Positions 27,245 to 37,764 of a stretch of 64,000 bases of DNA are shown in pieces. The DNA is from Gammaproteobacteria bacterium (GTDB taxonomy: Bacteria > Pseudomonadota > Gammaproteobacteria > Arenicellales > Arenicellaceae). The notes beneath the pieces are model-generated. The model searched no databases, was not told the origin of the DNA, and was given only the letters and a program-made list of their open reading frames with translations. The position numbers were made by a program, and so were the translations under genes. The stretch lies in the NCBI GenBank assembly GCA_013002025.1, contig JABDKW010000003.1, positions 1 through 64,000 on the forward strand. Reading direction: 5' to 3'. Every line of letters starts with the position of its first letter. Position 1 is the stretch's first letter.

Positions 27245-28144
27245 ATGGCCGCATATGGGCCGCTCGCAACCTCTTTAACGCATCTAAACACCGTGAACAA
27301 AAATCCAACATTTTGGTTTGCGATTCCTGTGCACAACCGCGTTGAATTTACGCGCGAGTGCCTAAAGAGCATCTACCGACAAGACGACATGGGTTTTCAA
27401 GTTGTGGTGTGCGATGACGGTTCAACTGACGGCACAGCCGATATGCTGACCAATGAATTTCCCGCGGTTCACGTACTAACTGGCGACGGCAACCTCTGGT
27501 GGACCGGGGCCACCAATGCGTGTATTAACTTTATCCTCAACCGGGCATCTGCCAAGGATATGGTTATCACATTAAACGATGATCTTATTATCGCGGATGA
27601 TTATCTGGTCCAGCTGCAGCGAGCATTTGAGCAGCATGGTGAGATCATCCAAACCTCGGCGCCATACGACATCAATGATCGCGAACGACTGGTGGATTCA
27701 GGCCGCCGTATGGATTGGTGGCTCGCCAAGGAAGTGCTGCTACCCAAAGCACAATCGGGTTTGGCAAGCGTCACACATGCACCGGGGCGCGGAACCATTT
27801 TCCCGATTGCGGTATTTGAGAAAATTGGACTATTTGATTTCGAGAACCTACCTCACTATGCCGCTGATTATGACTTCACGCATCGGGCTCGGCGGGCAGG
27901 ATACCCTCTGTACATTAATTACGATGCCAAGCTCTATTCGCATATCGACGCAACCGGCAGCACCAAATACCGAGCCACCCGCTCTTTCGCGGGGCTGTTT
28001 TCTTACCTGACTGACATCAAATCACCTGCCTGCCTCAAGTATCGTTGGATATTCAACAAGCAGAACTGCCCTTGGTATCTACTACCGAGCTTTACGCTGC
28101 TGGATACGATCCGGGTTATTGGCAGCTACTATCGTCGCCGTTAA
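27245..28144 (+). CDS. GT2-family glycosyltransferase
   Basis: 299 aa. It has FAIPVHNRVEFTRECLKSI, the VVVCDDGSTDGTAD nucleotide-binding motif and a TLNDDL metal motif. DYDFTHRARRAG is the acceptor-side element. The 5' end is uncertain: a GTG at 27293 would remove 16 residues that are not conserved-looking. It converges with another sugar transferase 3 bp away, suggesting a small surface-glycan island, but no polymerase or transporter genes are here. Confidence 0.88.
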   Translation: MAAYGPLATSLTHLNTVNKNPTFWFAIPVHNRVEFTRECLKSIYRQDDMGFQVVVCDDGSTDGTADMLTNEFPAVHVLTGDGNLWWTGATNACINFILNRASAKDMVITLNDDLIIADDYLVQLQRAFEQHGEIIQTSAPYDINDRERLVDSGRRMDWWLAKEVLLPKAQSGLASVTHAPGRGTIFPIAVFEKIGLFDFENLPHYAADYDFTHRARRAGYPLYINYDAKLYSHIDATGSTKYRATRSFAGLFSYLTDIKSPACLKYRWIFNKQNCPWYLLPSFTLLDTIRVIGSYYRRR

Positions 28145-28147
28145 CGC

Positions 28148-29065
28148 TTAGCCGGCCTTGAACTTGGCTGCGATCTTGCGACTCAGCCAGCGCAGTCGCA
28201 CCGGCGCAGACTTACTGTAAATATTGTCATCGATCCAGGCGTCAATTTGCTCGTCGGACTCAACAACGCCGGGGCTCAGGTCGAGCGGCAGCGAGAGTCG
28301 CTCACCAAATTCTAGCGGCATATAGGGCTCATGCTCAGCCGTATGGGTTGAATCTAAGCCAAAGCCGCTATTAACAATCAAATTACTCGCGGGGTAGACA
28401 TGCACACCGCGGTTTAAAAAACACGCGACCATCCAGCAATAATCCCAGGAATCACGGCGCCCTTCCCACACCCAACGAATCATGATATGCCAGTAAAGCG
28501 CGGCTTTTACGGAGTTCAAATGTGTAGCAATTGCGCGCAGCCGAGCAAACGAGGACCGGTCGGCAAATGTATCGTCATACTCCACCCACGCCCGGCGCCA
28601 TGTGGCCCAACCCCAACTGTTTCCGTACTTTGAATAAAAAACCGAGGAGGATGAACCTCTTTGAGGGAATAATTTTGAGCCACAAATCGATTTGACCTCG
28701 TGATTATTCTCGAACGCTGCAAGAAGTTCATCGCAATAATCAAAGAACTGCGCCGCCGGTTGCAGATCATCTTCTAAGATGATGGCGCACTCGCAGTGTT
28801 CAAACACCCAGTCAAGCCCCGACGCAATTCGCTGCTTGCAGCCGAGGTTGGTTGTAGCGATATTACTCTTCACTCCTCCTCGCCAATCCGCAAACGCATC
28901 TACGCTTTCCTGCACCAGCCGCGTCTCACCCGGGATATTGTCGCGGGCTCCGTCCGCGATCAGGTATAACTCCCGACCCTGCTGTTCATCCAGCAGGCGT
29001 CTTAACTGTCGCGCGTGGTGTGGCCGATTAAATACAATGACCACAATGGGTGCTTTACGCACCAT
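28148..29065 (-). CDS. Glycosyltransferase-like protein with GNT-I/GT2 features
   Basis: 305 aa. PIVVIVFNRPHHARQLRRLL is the opening strand, AIILEDDLQPA the metal motif, and NSWGWATWRRAW a signature seen in a group of nucleotide-sugar transferases acting on surface glycans. The acceptor is unknown. The start was moved three bases to the ATG at 29065 because the ORF's first codon is TTG. Confidence 0.8.
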   Translation of the reverse strand: MVRKAPIVVIVFNRPHHARQLRRLLDEQQGRELYLIADGARDNIPGETRLVQESVDAFADWRGGVKSNIATTNLGCKQRIASGLDWVFEHCECAIILEDDLQPAAQFFDYCDELLAAFENNHEVKSICGSKLFPQRGSSSSVFYSKYGNSWGWATWRRAWVEYDDTFADRSSFARLRAIATHLNSVKAALYWHIMIRWVWEGRRDSWDYCWMVACFLNRGVHVYPASNLIVNSGFGLDSTHTAEHEPYMPLEFGERLSLPLDLSPGVVESDEQIDAWIDDNIYSKSAPVRLRWLSRKIAAKFKAG

Positions 29066-29068
29066 CAA

Positions 29069-29428
29069 ATTTGCACCAATTCTATGCTCAATGTGGTCGT
29101 CATAATGGGGTGTGCTTCAATTGAAACTCTGCGCCAGGGCACCGACACTCAAGTGATTAGTCGTGATCCGGATCTGGTCTAGCATCTTGCCTGCTTTACT
29201 AATTGGCTTGCTGTTGCCTAGTGTAGCTTGGAATTGATTGGCTTAACACCTTGGTAGGAGCTATGGCTTGGCAATCCTTAAGTTGCAGTCGCGCGCGTCC
29301 GATTGTATAGGAACCAAAGCACTGACCGGCAAGCCCCTTCGACACAAGCGGATTTCTAGTCGACACAATACACAGATGGCCGAGACGCAGGTGGTAACTA
29401 AATGTATTGTCGGCTACGTTCAAAACTA
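29069..29428. other. Intergenic region without a recognised gene
   Basis: About 360 bp between the glycosyltransferase and the NAD(P)-binding protein. A 78-codon frame on the minus strand (29199-29435) has no signal, domain or ribosome site and overlaps the neighbouring gene, so I did not call it. I found no terminator or repeat here. Confidence 0.6.
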
Positions 29429-30073
29429 CTAGCAAAATATTTCATCCAACGAATAGGTTGTTACACCGCCCCGTGGATCGGCACTCACCGCAACCATCTT
29501 GCGTGCTACTTCATCGCCGCGGATTGGACGCATTTTTCGTAAGCCGGGCAGTTTACACAGCGCGGGCATGATGGCTGCTGCAAGTTCCTCGCCGGTACGT
29601 TTCTCGCTGCGTTCACCGAGCAATAGAGACGGTTGCATGATCGTCACGCTCTCGAAAGGCAGTTGTTTAACGCGATGCTCCAACTCGCCTTTCATCTTTG
29701 AGTAGGCCAATGGGCTGTGGCGATTCGCGCCGGAGGAAGACACCAGTAAATAGTGTGCACAACCCTGCGCAGCCGCCAACTCGGCGCACTGGTATTGATA
29801 ATCAAGATCAACACGGCGCTGTGCTTCTATGCTGCCAGCTTGCTTGAGCGTCGTGCCGAGACAGGAAAAGAAAAAAACCCCCTGAAAAAGCTGGGCGTGC
29901 GCAGCGAGGTTGTCAAAATCAATTTGGTGATTGATTACTCTGGGTGAGGTGTTCTCGACTGACCGGCGGGCCAGACTAACCACTTTGTCTATATGTGGTG
30001 CTGTGGCGAGTTGCTCAACCACCTCGCGGCCCACTACGCCGGTGCCACCAATCACGATTGCTGTTTTGCTCAT
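29429..30073 (-). CDS. NAD(P)-binding Rossmann protein, HTATIP2/YbjT-like
   Basis: 214 aa. GGTGVVGREVVEQL is the dinucleotide motif; FFFSCLGTTLKQAGS and SSSGANRHSPLAYSKMKGELE resemble the atypical SDR/NmrA-like HTATIP2 group. The substrate is not known. It starts 7 bp after the AddA-like gene stop and so may share its transcript. Confidence 0.85.
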   Translation of the reverse strand: MSKTAIVIGGTGVVGREVVEQLATAPHIDKVVSLARRSVENTSPRVINHQIDFDNLAAHAQLFQGVFFFSCLGTTLKQAGSIEAQRRVDLDYQYQCAELAAAQGCAHYLLVSSSGANRHSPLAYSKMKGELEHRVKQLPFESVTIMQPSLLLGERSEKRTGEELAAAIMPALCKLPGLRKMRPIRGDEVARKMVAVSADPRGGVTTYSLDEIFC

Positions 30074-30080
30074 TTAATGT

Positions 30081-33000
30081 TTACTCTTGGTAGTCCCAAC
30101 TCACCAGCTGGCCCAGCAACGGGAAGTAAACCGCCAGCTTGATTGGACGATCATCCAGCTCACGCATTAACGCGCCGTAGTTTTCCAGCTGTGGCCGATG
30201 GCGTTGCTGTACCTGTTCCTGTGCGAAGGCTTTGAGGTCAGGCTGCTCAGTGTAAGTGGTTTTGTAATCAATTATCCAACGCACATCGTCGGCGACAAAG
30301 GTGCGATCAATGTAATAGGGTTGAATCGCGCCATCTTCATTGGCAGCCAGCGCATATTCATTACGTTGTTCGGGGTACTTGCCAAACACAAATTTGGCCT
30401 GCGGGTCGGCCTGCATGCTGTGCACAGCTTTTTTCAGGCGCAGGAGTGCCACACTTAATCGTTGCGGGGCCAAGCCGCCCGCCAGCAATTCCGCGCGCCA
30501 CAGCGTCATGATGACATCGTCCACATTAATACTTAGGATTTGCGCATGATTAAACTGCAGCCAGCGGTGCAACACCGTGCCCACCACCGCCGCCACATCA
30601 GACGACCATTGGTATTCCAACGCTTCGCGCTCAGCATCATTGGGGCCGTGGGTGAGTTGCTGCTCGCTACGCCACCGTACGTTGGGTGGCTGTTCGGTCT
30701 GATAGCCCGGTGGTAAGCGATGCAAAGTCTGTGGTGGCGCCGCTTCGGCTTCTTTAGTCTGCTCCCCGGTCTGGGCGTCGGCGGTAAACTGGGTTTTAGT
30801 GGCAGCCCAGATGGTCGCTAGCAAGGTGTTTTTAGCCGGCCCCTTAAGGTCGCCGGTTTTAGCGTCATAAGTGGCTTCACCGATCAAAACAAGGTGTTGT
30901 TCGGCACGTGTACTGGCAACATACATCAATCGCATGTTCTCGTTAGCGGCGCGCGTTTTATCGAGCTGGCGTAGGTAGTTGTAATGGCTGCGCGGTTGTT
31001 CCGCCAGTTGAAACGGCGCCATCAATAGCTGCGATTGCCCTTGTTGGTTGGGGTATTCTGCCCACATAAGAATGTCTTTGCCCTTTGCCGGCGGCTTGCG
31101 ACTCAAGCCCGGCAGAATAACGGTGTGGTATTGCAGGCCTTTGGCTTTGTGCATGGTTGACACCACCACCCGTGGCTGGCCACCGACTGCTGATCCAGGC
31201 TGGGCAAACAACCCATCTAAGGCAGTATCCAGTTCCTTCATCGAAGCAATATCGCCGCCGCGCTGCATGTCGCGTAGCAAATCAAACACCGTCGCCACGT
31301 CCTGCTCCGATGCGCCGAACAAGGTGCTGGGCCCGCCAAGCTGCTGCCAGGCCCAGCGCGTCAGGCCGCTAAGATCAACCTGCTGACGCTGTGCGAGCAC
31401 CCGGGTCATCAAATCTGTGAAGCGTTTTAACCGTTGCGCACTGGCGGCCTCCAGCATAGCCAAATCGGCCAGCTTGATCTGCTGCCACACGCTGACTCTG
31501 CGACGCGGGGCAAGTTGTTTAATTTCATTCAGCGTGAGGCCACACCAAGGGCCGCGCAACAGGCCCAGCCAGGCCACCCGATCATCTTCACGGCAGATGG
31601 CTCTGACCAGCGCCAATAAATCAATCACCGCCTGTTGATTGGCCAATGGTTGTATATCAACGCCAGTGTAAGCAATGCCCGCCGCGCGTAAGGCGGGCAA
31701 TAGTTGCAACAAATGATTGCGGCCACGCACCAAAATCGCCACCTGCGCCTTGTCGTCCTGTACCGTGCGCAGGAACTTTTGTAGTGCATCCACCACCAGT
31801 GCCGCTTCACTGTACCTGTCGTTGGCCAACAGGCCGGTTACCGCCGGGATGGCTTCGCTCTTATTAGACGTCGCGCTGGCATAACGAATCGCGCCGCTCA
31901 ATACATTGTTGTGGGCGGGAAAGCTGGGCGCAAAGGTAGTATTAAACCAATCTACTAAGGTATGGCTGGAACGAAAGTTTTCGCTCAGCAACAGCGGCTG
32001 CACATCAATGTTATCAAACACCTGGGTGTTGGCATTGTCAGCCACCTGCAAAAACAGGCTGACGTCGGCCTCGCGAAAGCGATAGATGGATTGCATAGGG
32101 TCGCCGACCAAAAAGAGCGTGCGGGCCGGGCCTTGTTCTTTTGTCCAGCCGCAGGTAAGACGCTTGAGCAATTCGATTTGCCCATGCGAAGTGTCCTGAA
32201 ATTCATCCACCAGAATATGCTTTAGTTCGTTATCCAGCCGCAGTGCCAGATCGGTGGGGTCGTTTAGTTCCTGTAATGCCAGGTTGGCGCGCTGAGTCAC
32301 TTCACTGTGGTCGCATTCGCTGACTGCCCGAAAACGCAGCTGCAACAAACCGGCCAGCGCACGCAGTATTTTCCGCAGAGATTCAAGTTGCGCCCAGTCG
32401 GTATCGCTAAATTGCAGCGGCGGCAGGTGCAGCGCGCCATTTAACTCTCGCAATAAATCACCATCGCCCTCAAACTCCCGCAGAATCGCCATCATCTGCT
32501 CCTTTTCGGCGGTCTTGGGCGGGAATCCGTTAGATACGGTTACTCGTTTACGAAACGATTCGCCGGTGTTGACCAGTAACATCTCGGCCAGCGCCTGCCA
32601 TTCAGCTACGCCGAGTAACCTTACGGAGCGCTCGAAGCAGACCAATGGTGCGAGCATATCTCTCAGCTCTTGGGCGGCCTCTGGCTTGTCTGACGGAGCG
32701 TTGTCATGGGCGTATCGAGCCAACCCTATGAGATTCTCCAAAGTGTCGGCGGGCAACAGTTTGCTCAAACTCGCCACCTGTTCATTGGCCACGGTTTGCC
32801 AGGCATGTTCCAGCGCGCCACGCAGCGCGGTTAAATCATTCTGCACTACATGGCGCAGCCATTGATCGCGCTGTTGCAACATGGCCGCAAATAAACTGCG
32901 CGCCTTGTTGTAATTAAAATCCAGCTGCAGCAGTACCTCCTGTAGGTCAGCGGCCAACTCTGATTCCGTGTCGAGCAGTTCAGCCAATAGCTGCTCAACC

Positions 33001-33455
33001 GCAGCGGCGTAGTGCGACTCAGCTTTATCTGTAGTGCGCGGCCGGTCACCCAAGCGACTGAGCCAGGGCATACTACCTGCCAGCCTCCCGCAGAAGGAAT
33101 CAATGGTGAGAATCTGTAATTGATGCGGTGAGTCCAGCAACTGCCATCCCAGTCGCCGGTCGCGCTCGATAACGGCGTTGGCCAGCTCGATGCCCTGCTG
33201 CTGATAACCGTTGTTACTGCTGAGCCCCTGCTCTGCATGGCTCAGTAACTCGAGCAAGCGCTCGCGCATCTCGGCAGTGGCTTTACGGGTAAAAGTAATC
33301 GCCAGCACTTCCTGTGGCTGTTGTACCGTGGCTAACAGACTCAACATGCGATACACCAGCAGGCCGGTTTTCCCGGAGCCGGCCGGGGCCTGCACGATAA
33401 ACGATTCAGACGGGTTTAGCGCACATTTACGGGCGTCATAATCAGTCAGCATCAT
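30081..33455 (-). CDS. UvrD-family helicase-nuclease, AddA/RecB-like
   Basis: 1124 aa. Walker A QAPAGSGKT (Lys29), helicase motif ITFTRKATAEMRERL, Walker B ILVDEFQDTSHGQ, motif V/VI in VVSTMHKAKGLQYHTVILPG and LMYVASTRAEQHLVLI. A C-terminal nuclease follows, with GTVLHRW and WIIDYKTTY. With the AddB-like partner it would process double-strand breaks for recombination. Overlaps the upstream gene by 14 nt; GGGGGA precedes the start. Confidence 0.93.
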   Translation of the reverse strand: MMLTDYDARKCALNPSESFIVQAPAGSGKTGLLVYRMLSLLATVQQPQEVLAITFTRKATAEMRERLLELLSHAEQGLSSNNGYQQQGIELANAVIERDRRLGWQLLDSPHQLQILTIDSFCGRLAGSMPWLSRLGDRPRTTDKAESHYAAAVEQLLAELLDTESELAADLQEVLLQLDFNYNKARSLFAAMLQQRDQWLRHVVQNDLTALRGALEHAWQTVANEQVASLSKLLPADTLENLIGLARYAHDNAPSDKPEAAQELRDMLAPLVCFERSVRLLGVAEWQALAEMLLVNTGESFRKRVTVSNGFPPKTAEKEQMMAILREFEGDGDLLRELNGALHLPPLQFSDTDWAQLESLRKILRALAGLLQLRFRAVSECDHSEVTQRANLALQELNDPTDLALRLDNELKHILVDEFQDTSHGQIELLKRLTCGWTKEQGPARTLFLVGDPMQSIYRFREADVSLFLQVADNANTQVFDNIDVQPLLLSENFRSSHTLVDWFNTTFAPSFPAHNNVLSGAIRYASATSNKSEAIPAVTGLLANDRYSEAALVVDALQKFLRTVQDDKAQVAILVRGRNHLLQLLPALRAAGIAYTGVDIQPLANQQAVIDLLALVRAICREDDRVAWLGLLRGPWCGLTLNEIKQLAPRRRVSVWQQIKLADLAMLEAASAQRLKRFTDLMTRVLAQRQQVDLSGLTRWAWQQLGGPSTLFGASEQDVATVFDLLRDMQRGGDIASMKELDTALDGLFAQPGSAVGGQPRVVVSTMHKAKGLQYHTVILPGLSRKPPAKGKDILMWAEYPNQQGQSQLLMAPFQLAEQPRSHYNYLRQLDKTRAANENMRLMYVASTRAEQHLVLIGEATYDAKTGDLKGPAKNTLLATIWAATKTQFTADAQTGEQTKEAEAAPPQTLHRLPPGYQTEQPPNVRWRSEQQLTHGPNDAEREALEYQWSSDVAAVVGTVLHRWLQFNHAQILSINVDDVIMTLWRAELLAGGLAPQRLSVALLRLKKAVHSMQADPQAKFVFGKYPEQRNEYALAANEDGAIQPYYIDRTFVADDVRWIIDYKTTYTEQPDLKAFAQEQVQQRHRPQLENYGALMRELDDRPIKLAVYFPLLGQLVSWDYQE

Positions 33456-36159
33456 CTTCCCCCAATGCCAGCTGCTTGAGCTGTGCTACCCGGCACATTG
33501 ACTTGAGGTCACAATAGCGGCACACCTCGTCATCAATGGGGAAAACCTCGGCCAGCCCCTGCTTAAAATCACTGGCGAGCTGCGCAAAGCTTGTTGGCCA
33601 CTGCTCATGCGCAGACAGCCATTGTTGTTCACTCTCCGCCGTACCCTTATTGATCAGACCGGATTCGGCCAGCGCTGCCCATTTTGGCTGGGGCTGCTGT
33701 ACCTGCCCATAGGCAATGCCGGACAGGGGTGTGCGTTTTTTCTGGTCTAGTTCCAGCGCGTAGAGTGGTAGTTGAGGTTGCTTAATGCGCTCGCCCAACC
33801 AGTCTTGACGGTTCACTGCGCCGGTTTTGTAATCGATTAAAACGGCGCGGCCGTCGTCGCAAATGTCTAACCGATCGATGCTGAAATTGAAACGGATGCC
33901 GCCCAGCTCACCGGCGTAGTCCTGCTCGGTTTCGACCACAGCAAAGCCCTGAGGGCGCTTATCTTCTATCGCCAGCCAGGCAAGTAATAAAGCCGTGAGT
34001 CGTTGCTGTTCGCAATCCAGCAAACGCCGCTTGTCAGCACTCAGTTGAATACCGGGGTCGGCAATCGCCGCTGCCGCCATGCGGGTTGCAAATTCGCGCC
34101 GCGCTGATTCATCCAGCTCGAGCAGCGCCGCCTTGCTGCCAAGCTGCTGCCATGCCAGTTGCAGCATACGATGCACAACTGAGCCACGTTCACGCGCGTC
34201 AAGACCAAATTCGGCTTCTTCTTCACGTTGGTAACGCAATTGATGGGTGGCAAAGGCTTTAAAGGCACACTGGCTCTGATTCACAAAAATCTGCGAACCA
34301 CCTTTGGCGTATTTCAGGTCAGGCCATTGCGGGCCATGGGTGTCAGTATAGGCTTCAAGTTCCACGTCACTCAGTTCAGGCGCTTGCCACTGCTCATCAA
34401 CAAAGCTCTGCTGGCGAAACAGTGGTGCAGCCTGGTGGGCGATTTCTTGCGGGTCGCCAGACCGGCGCGCGTAACTGATGCGCGCCGTGCGATTAAACGC
34501 CAACAAACTGTTTATCACGCGTTGCGCCTGAGCAAAGGCACTCGTTGCGCTGGCGTCTGGAAAACCGCACTCCAACAATAATCGATTGGGCACAAAAGCA
34601 TCAGACAGCGGCGGCGTGGGATAGCGCTCATTCATCCCTGTCAGCAAACATAAATCCGCTTCACGACCGATAGCCTCATAGACGCCTGAGATAAAAATTG
34701 GCGAAGCAACAGCCTTGGGTAAGAAGACCGTGTCGCGCGTCATTTGTTCCAGGATATCCAAAGCCCGGCTTAACCCAGCCAGCCGCTGGACCGTAGCAAG
34801 AGCCTGATACTCATTCAGCAGTTTTTGCCAGCGCTGTAATAATTGGTACTGCACGCTGTCAATTGGGCCATCGCCTATCCCGGTTTGCCAGCCCCACACA
34901 TTTAACCATTCCTGAAACCGCAGCACCCACTCGCTGAAATTGAGTGCAGAAAAATTGGTATCCACTTTACGCCGACGTAGCTCATCGGTCAGCGCTTGTC
35001 GCTGGCTAACTAGCTCAGACAGAGCTGCGAATAGCTCCTCAGCATGGGCCGCTTCAGGTTCCTGCTCGGTGTATTGCCGATACAGCTCCGGCAGGTGGTC
35101 AATGGAGATGAAGCGGAGCCGTTGGCTCTGTAGCCACAGATCAAATCCCCGGCAAGCGGCCCGGTGACTTCGGCAAAGCCCAAAAAATTCATTGCGCAGC
35201 ACAAAACTCAACTCGATACAGGTGCATTGATTACGCAGCAGTTTGATGACTCGCAGCGCCGCCTCAATGGCCGGCCACTCACTCAATGGCTGACCAAGGC
35301 TAAATCGATAAACGCAGGGTTGATGCATGATCTCCAGCGGCGACACCGATGGGTAAAACATATCGCGCGCTATCTCACGTACCTGAACTTGACGTTGCGC
35401 GAGATCGGGAATTACCAGATTAATACGCTGCGCCGGATTCGCTTCGATGGTATTGCGAGCCAACTGCATGGCAGCCCGCAGTTCGGCGTCGTCATCCTGA
35501 TACACCGCATAATAGACGTTGTCGGGTGCACTGCCAGCGTGCTGATTGACGTGCAGCTCCATCCCCGCATTCTCTGCGTAGCGGTTGTGCCGCTGTTGCG
35601 CTGCCGTGATCAAGTCGTAACTGTGCCAATGTATGATAGAGAAAGGTAGCTCCAGTTTTGCTTCGAGCAACTGTTGCTGCAGCAACGCGCCGTCTAAAAA
35701 GCCACTTTCTGCAAGCAACTTTCGATAGTCCGATAGCCAACTCAGAAATTGTTCGGTATCTGCAACATGATCGGCGTGTAGGTCTTGCTCGCTCAATTGC
35801 CAGTCATGCATTAAGCGCCAGGCTTTCTGCACCGCGCGCGCGGTTTGTTTTACATCGAGTAGAGTTAGCATGGATTCCCGACGTTTTGATGCCTCGATAA
35901 CCCGGGTCCACAGCAACAACGCCTGCTGTTCGTTGATCAGATTGGTTGCCCCGCATTGCTGATGTAATGCCAGCCGGTTTTGTTGCCAAATCAGCGTGAG
36001 ATAGTCCTGCCACAAGAGGATATTCGGTGCTTCCCAAACCCGTCGACCCGCATTTAAGTGCAGCGCCGCCAGCTGCTCTTGCAAGCCATTAGCCAGACTC
36101 CGTGTCGGCACGATCACGGCTGAATCTTGCCGCAGTTGAGTCAGCCAGCTTGCATCCAT
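33442..36159 (-). CDS. AddB-like PD-(D/E)XK nuclease subunit (TIGR03623 type)
   Basis: 905 aa. The C-terminal nuclease has AVLIDYKTG, flanked by Cys631 and the triplet C880, C883, C889 (C-x2-C-x5-C). Those four cysteines match the iron-sulfur cluster that stabilises AddB nuclease. The N-terminal helicase-like part lacks a clear Walker A lysine motif, as expected for the inactivated partner. First gene of the pair with the AddA-like gene. Confidence 0.88.
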   Translation of the reverse strand: MDASWLTQLRQDSAVIVPTRSLANGLQEQLAALHLNAGRRVWEAPNILLWQDYLTLIWQQNRLALHQQCGATNLINEQQALLLWTRVIEASKRRESMLTLLDVKQTARAVQKAWRLMHDWQLSEQDLHADHVADTEQFLSWLSDYRKLLAESGFLDGALLQQQLLEAKLELPFSIIHWHSYDLITAAQQRHNRYAENAGMELHVNQHAGSAPDNVYYAVYQDDDAELRAAMQLARNTIEANPAQRINLVIPDLAQRQVQVREIARDMFYPSVSPLEIMHQPCVYRFSLGQPLSEWPAIEAALRVIKLLRNQCTCIELSFVLRNEFFGLCRSHRAACRGFDLWLQSQRLRFISIDHLPELYRQYTEQEPEAAHAEELFAALSELVSQRQALTDELRRRKVDTNFSALNFSEWVLRFQEWLNVWGWQTGIGDGPIDSVQYQLLQRWQKLLNEYQALATVQRLAGLSRALDILEQMTRDTVFLPKAVASPIFISGVYEAIGREADLCLLTGMNERYPTPPLSDAFVPNRLLLECGFPDASATSAFAQAQRVINSLLAFNRTARISYARRSGDPQEIAHQAAPLFRQQSFVDEQWQAPELSDVELEAYTDTHGPQWPDLKYAKGGSQIFVNQSQCAFKAFATHQLRYQREEEAEFGLDARERGSVVHRMLQLAWQQLGSKAALLELDESARREFATRMAAAAIADPGIQLSADKRRLLDCEQQRLTALLLAWLAIEDKRPQGFAVVETEQDYAGELGGIRFNFSIDRLDICDDGRAVLIDYKTGAVNRQDWLGERIKQPQLPLYALELDQKKRTPLSGIAYGQVQQPQPKWAALAESGLINKGTAESEQQWLSAHEQWPTSFAQLASDFKQGLAEVFPIDDEVCRYCDLKSMCRVAQLKQLALGEDDAD

Positions 36160-36213
36160 AACGCTAGTCTAACACCGCTGTTCTGGCACGGGCTTTAAAG
36201 CAGATGGCATGGG

Positions 36214-36239
36214 CAAAAAAAAGCGGCTTTACAGCCGCT
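36214..36239 (-). terminator. Intrinsic terminator after cytochrome c4
   Basis: On the minus strand a perfect 7-bp stem (AGCGGCT / AGCCGCT, loop GTAA) is followed by a run of Ts. It ends the cytochrome c4 transcript before addB. Confidence 0.85.
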
Positions 36240-36274
36240 CTTGTAAATCTCGAGTTTGCCGGACAAGTCGGGGA

Positions 36275-36886
36275 CTAATTTAAGCCCGCCATATAAGCCG
36301 ACAATTGCTGAATCTGTTCTTCAGACAAGCCAAAGGCAATATCGGCCATGATGCCGTTATAACCCTGGCGTTCACCACTTTTGTACAGCAATAGTTGTTG
36401 CTCCAGATAGACCTTCTGTTGTGCTGAAACACGCGGGAAGTTTTTGGGAATTCCATGGCCGCTGGGGCCGTGACAACTCATGCAGGCAGCAATGCCGCGC
36501 TCGGCGAATCCGCCGCGGTAAATCTTCTTACCTTCCTCCGCCAGTGCTTTATCTTCTTCGGTGAGGTCCGATGAAATCTTGGCAGGTAAAGACGCATAGT
36601 AGGCATCCAGATCGGCCATGTCCTGATCACTCAATAACACTGATTGCGCTTGCATCACGGCATTTTCGCGTTCACCGCTCTTAAAGGCTTGCAATTGAGC
36701 GGCGATATAGCCCGGCACCTGGCCAGCCAGATTAGGATTCTGTGGAATACTGCTGATGCCCTTTGGCCCGTGACAGGCTACACAAATGGCTGTTTTTGTC
36801 TCACCTGCAACCGGATCACCGGCGGCCATGGCGGGGCTGCTTAGCAGCGCAATCAAACCACCGATCAAGAGTATTTTGTTTAACAT
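36275..36886 (-). CDS. Dihaem cytochrome c4
   Basis: 203 aa with a signal peptide ending at AMA. Two c-type haem motifs, CVACH (35-39) and CMSCH (135-139), one per half of the duplicated fold. Periplasmic electron carrier, typically feeding terminal oxidases. GGAG precedes the ATG. Divergent from engB, a common gammaproteobacterial arrangement. Confidence 0.95.
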   Translation of the reverse strand: MLNKILLIGGLIALLSSPAMAAGDPVAGETKTAICVACHGPKGISSIPQNPNLAGQVPGYIAAQLQAFKSGERENAVMQAQSVLLSDQDMADLDAYYASLPAKISSDLTEEDKALAEEGKKIYRGGFAERGIAACMSCHGPSGHGIPKNFPRVSAQQKVYLEQQLLLYKSGERQGYNGIMADIAFGLSEEQIQQLSAYMAGLN

Positions 36887-37119
36887 TAAAAGGCTCCTTG
36901 AGAGCTGAATTAGAGCGTAATTACTAACTGAACGTCGAGCTTAATAGTGCGCGGCGGGAACGAGCCAAAGACCATTCCGGCAGACGCGAGCGAGGTTATA
37001 TCATGCCAGCCAAACCGCCTCAAGGGAAGAGCCGCTATTTCAGGCGTCTGGGCAGTTTGAGCACGGTCCGCAGGCATGTGATTCCAGTTTATATATCAGT
37101 TCTTTGATACAATCGCGCG

Positions 37120-37764
37120 ATGCCCAATGCGACTCCCCCCAAGCCCGATACAGAACCCACGCTGCCGGCATTGTTACGCCAACCGGAATTTTTGTTGGGG
37201 GCCGCTGAACCTGAGCAGTTCCCAAAGGACGACAAAGTGGAAATCGCCTTCGCCGGGCGATCCAATGTCGGTAAATCCAGTGCCATTAATGCGATCGCCA
37301 ATCGCCGCAAGCTAGCGCGCACGTCGAAAACCCCGGGCCGCACCCAACAAATCAACTTTTTCTCGCTCGGTGAGCAAGCCCGGCTGGTCGATCTCCCGGG
37401 TTATGGCTTCGCCCAGGTTCCGCTCAGCGTTAAAGAGAAGTGGCAGGCCACCATTCATCAATATCTGGCCGAGCGGACTAATTTGATTGTGCTGGTGCTG
37501 TTAATGGACATTCGCCACCCACTCAGTGATCTGGATCGCCAGATGGTACAGTGGGCCGCCGATTCGGAGTTATCGACCCAGGTGTTACTTACTAAAGCGG
37601 ATAAACTAAAACGGGGCAAAACCGCCGCTACGGTATTGGCGGTGGAGCGTGAATTATCCAAGATTGGTGGCAATTTTGGCGTTGAACCCTTCTCGGCCTC
37701 GGACTACACCGGTGTCAGGGAAATGCGCGCTCAGCTTGACGCTTGGGTGAATTCCGCAACGTGA
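37120..37764 (+). CDS. engB: Ribosome biogenesis GTPase EngB (YsxC/YihA)
   Basis: TRAFAC GTPase needed for large-subunit assembly. G1 GRSNVGKSS (46-54), G3 DLPGYG, G4 TKADK, G5 SASD. 214 aa. The first 20 residues are proline-rich and variable. No clear ribosome site before the ATG, but no better start exists. The divergent partner is cytochrome c4. Confidence 0.97.
   Translation: MPNATPPKPDTEPTLPALLRQPEFLLGAAEPEQFPKDDKVEIAFAGRSNVGKSSAINAIANRRKLARTSKTPGRTQQINFFSLGEQARLVDLPGYGFAQVPLSVKEKWQATIHQYLAERTNLIVLVLLMDIRHPLSDLDRQMVQWAADSELSTQVLLTKADKLKRGKTAATVLAVERELSKIGGNFGVEPFSASDYTGVREMRAQLDAWVNSAT

Noticed and set aside
29199-29435. 78-codon minus-strand frame
   Set aside because: Overlaps the NAD(P)-binding gene and has no recognisable signal or domain.
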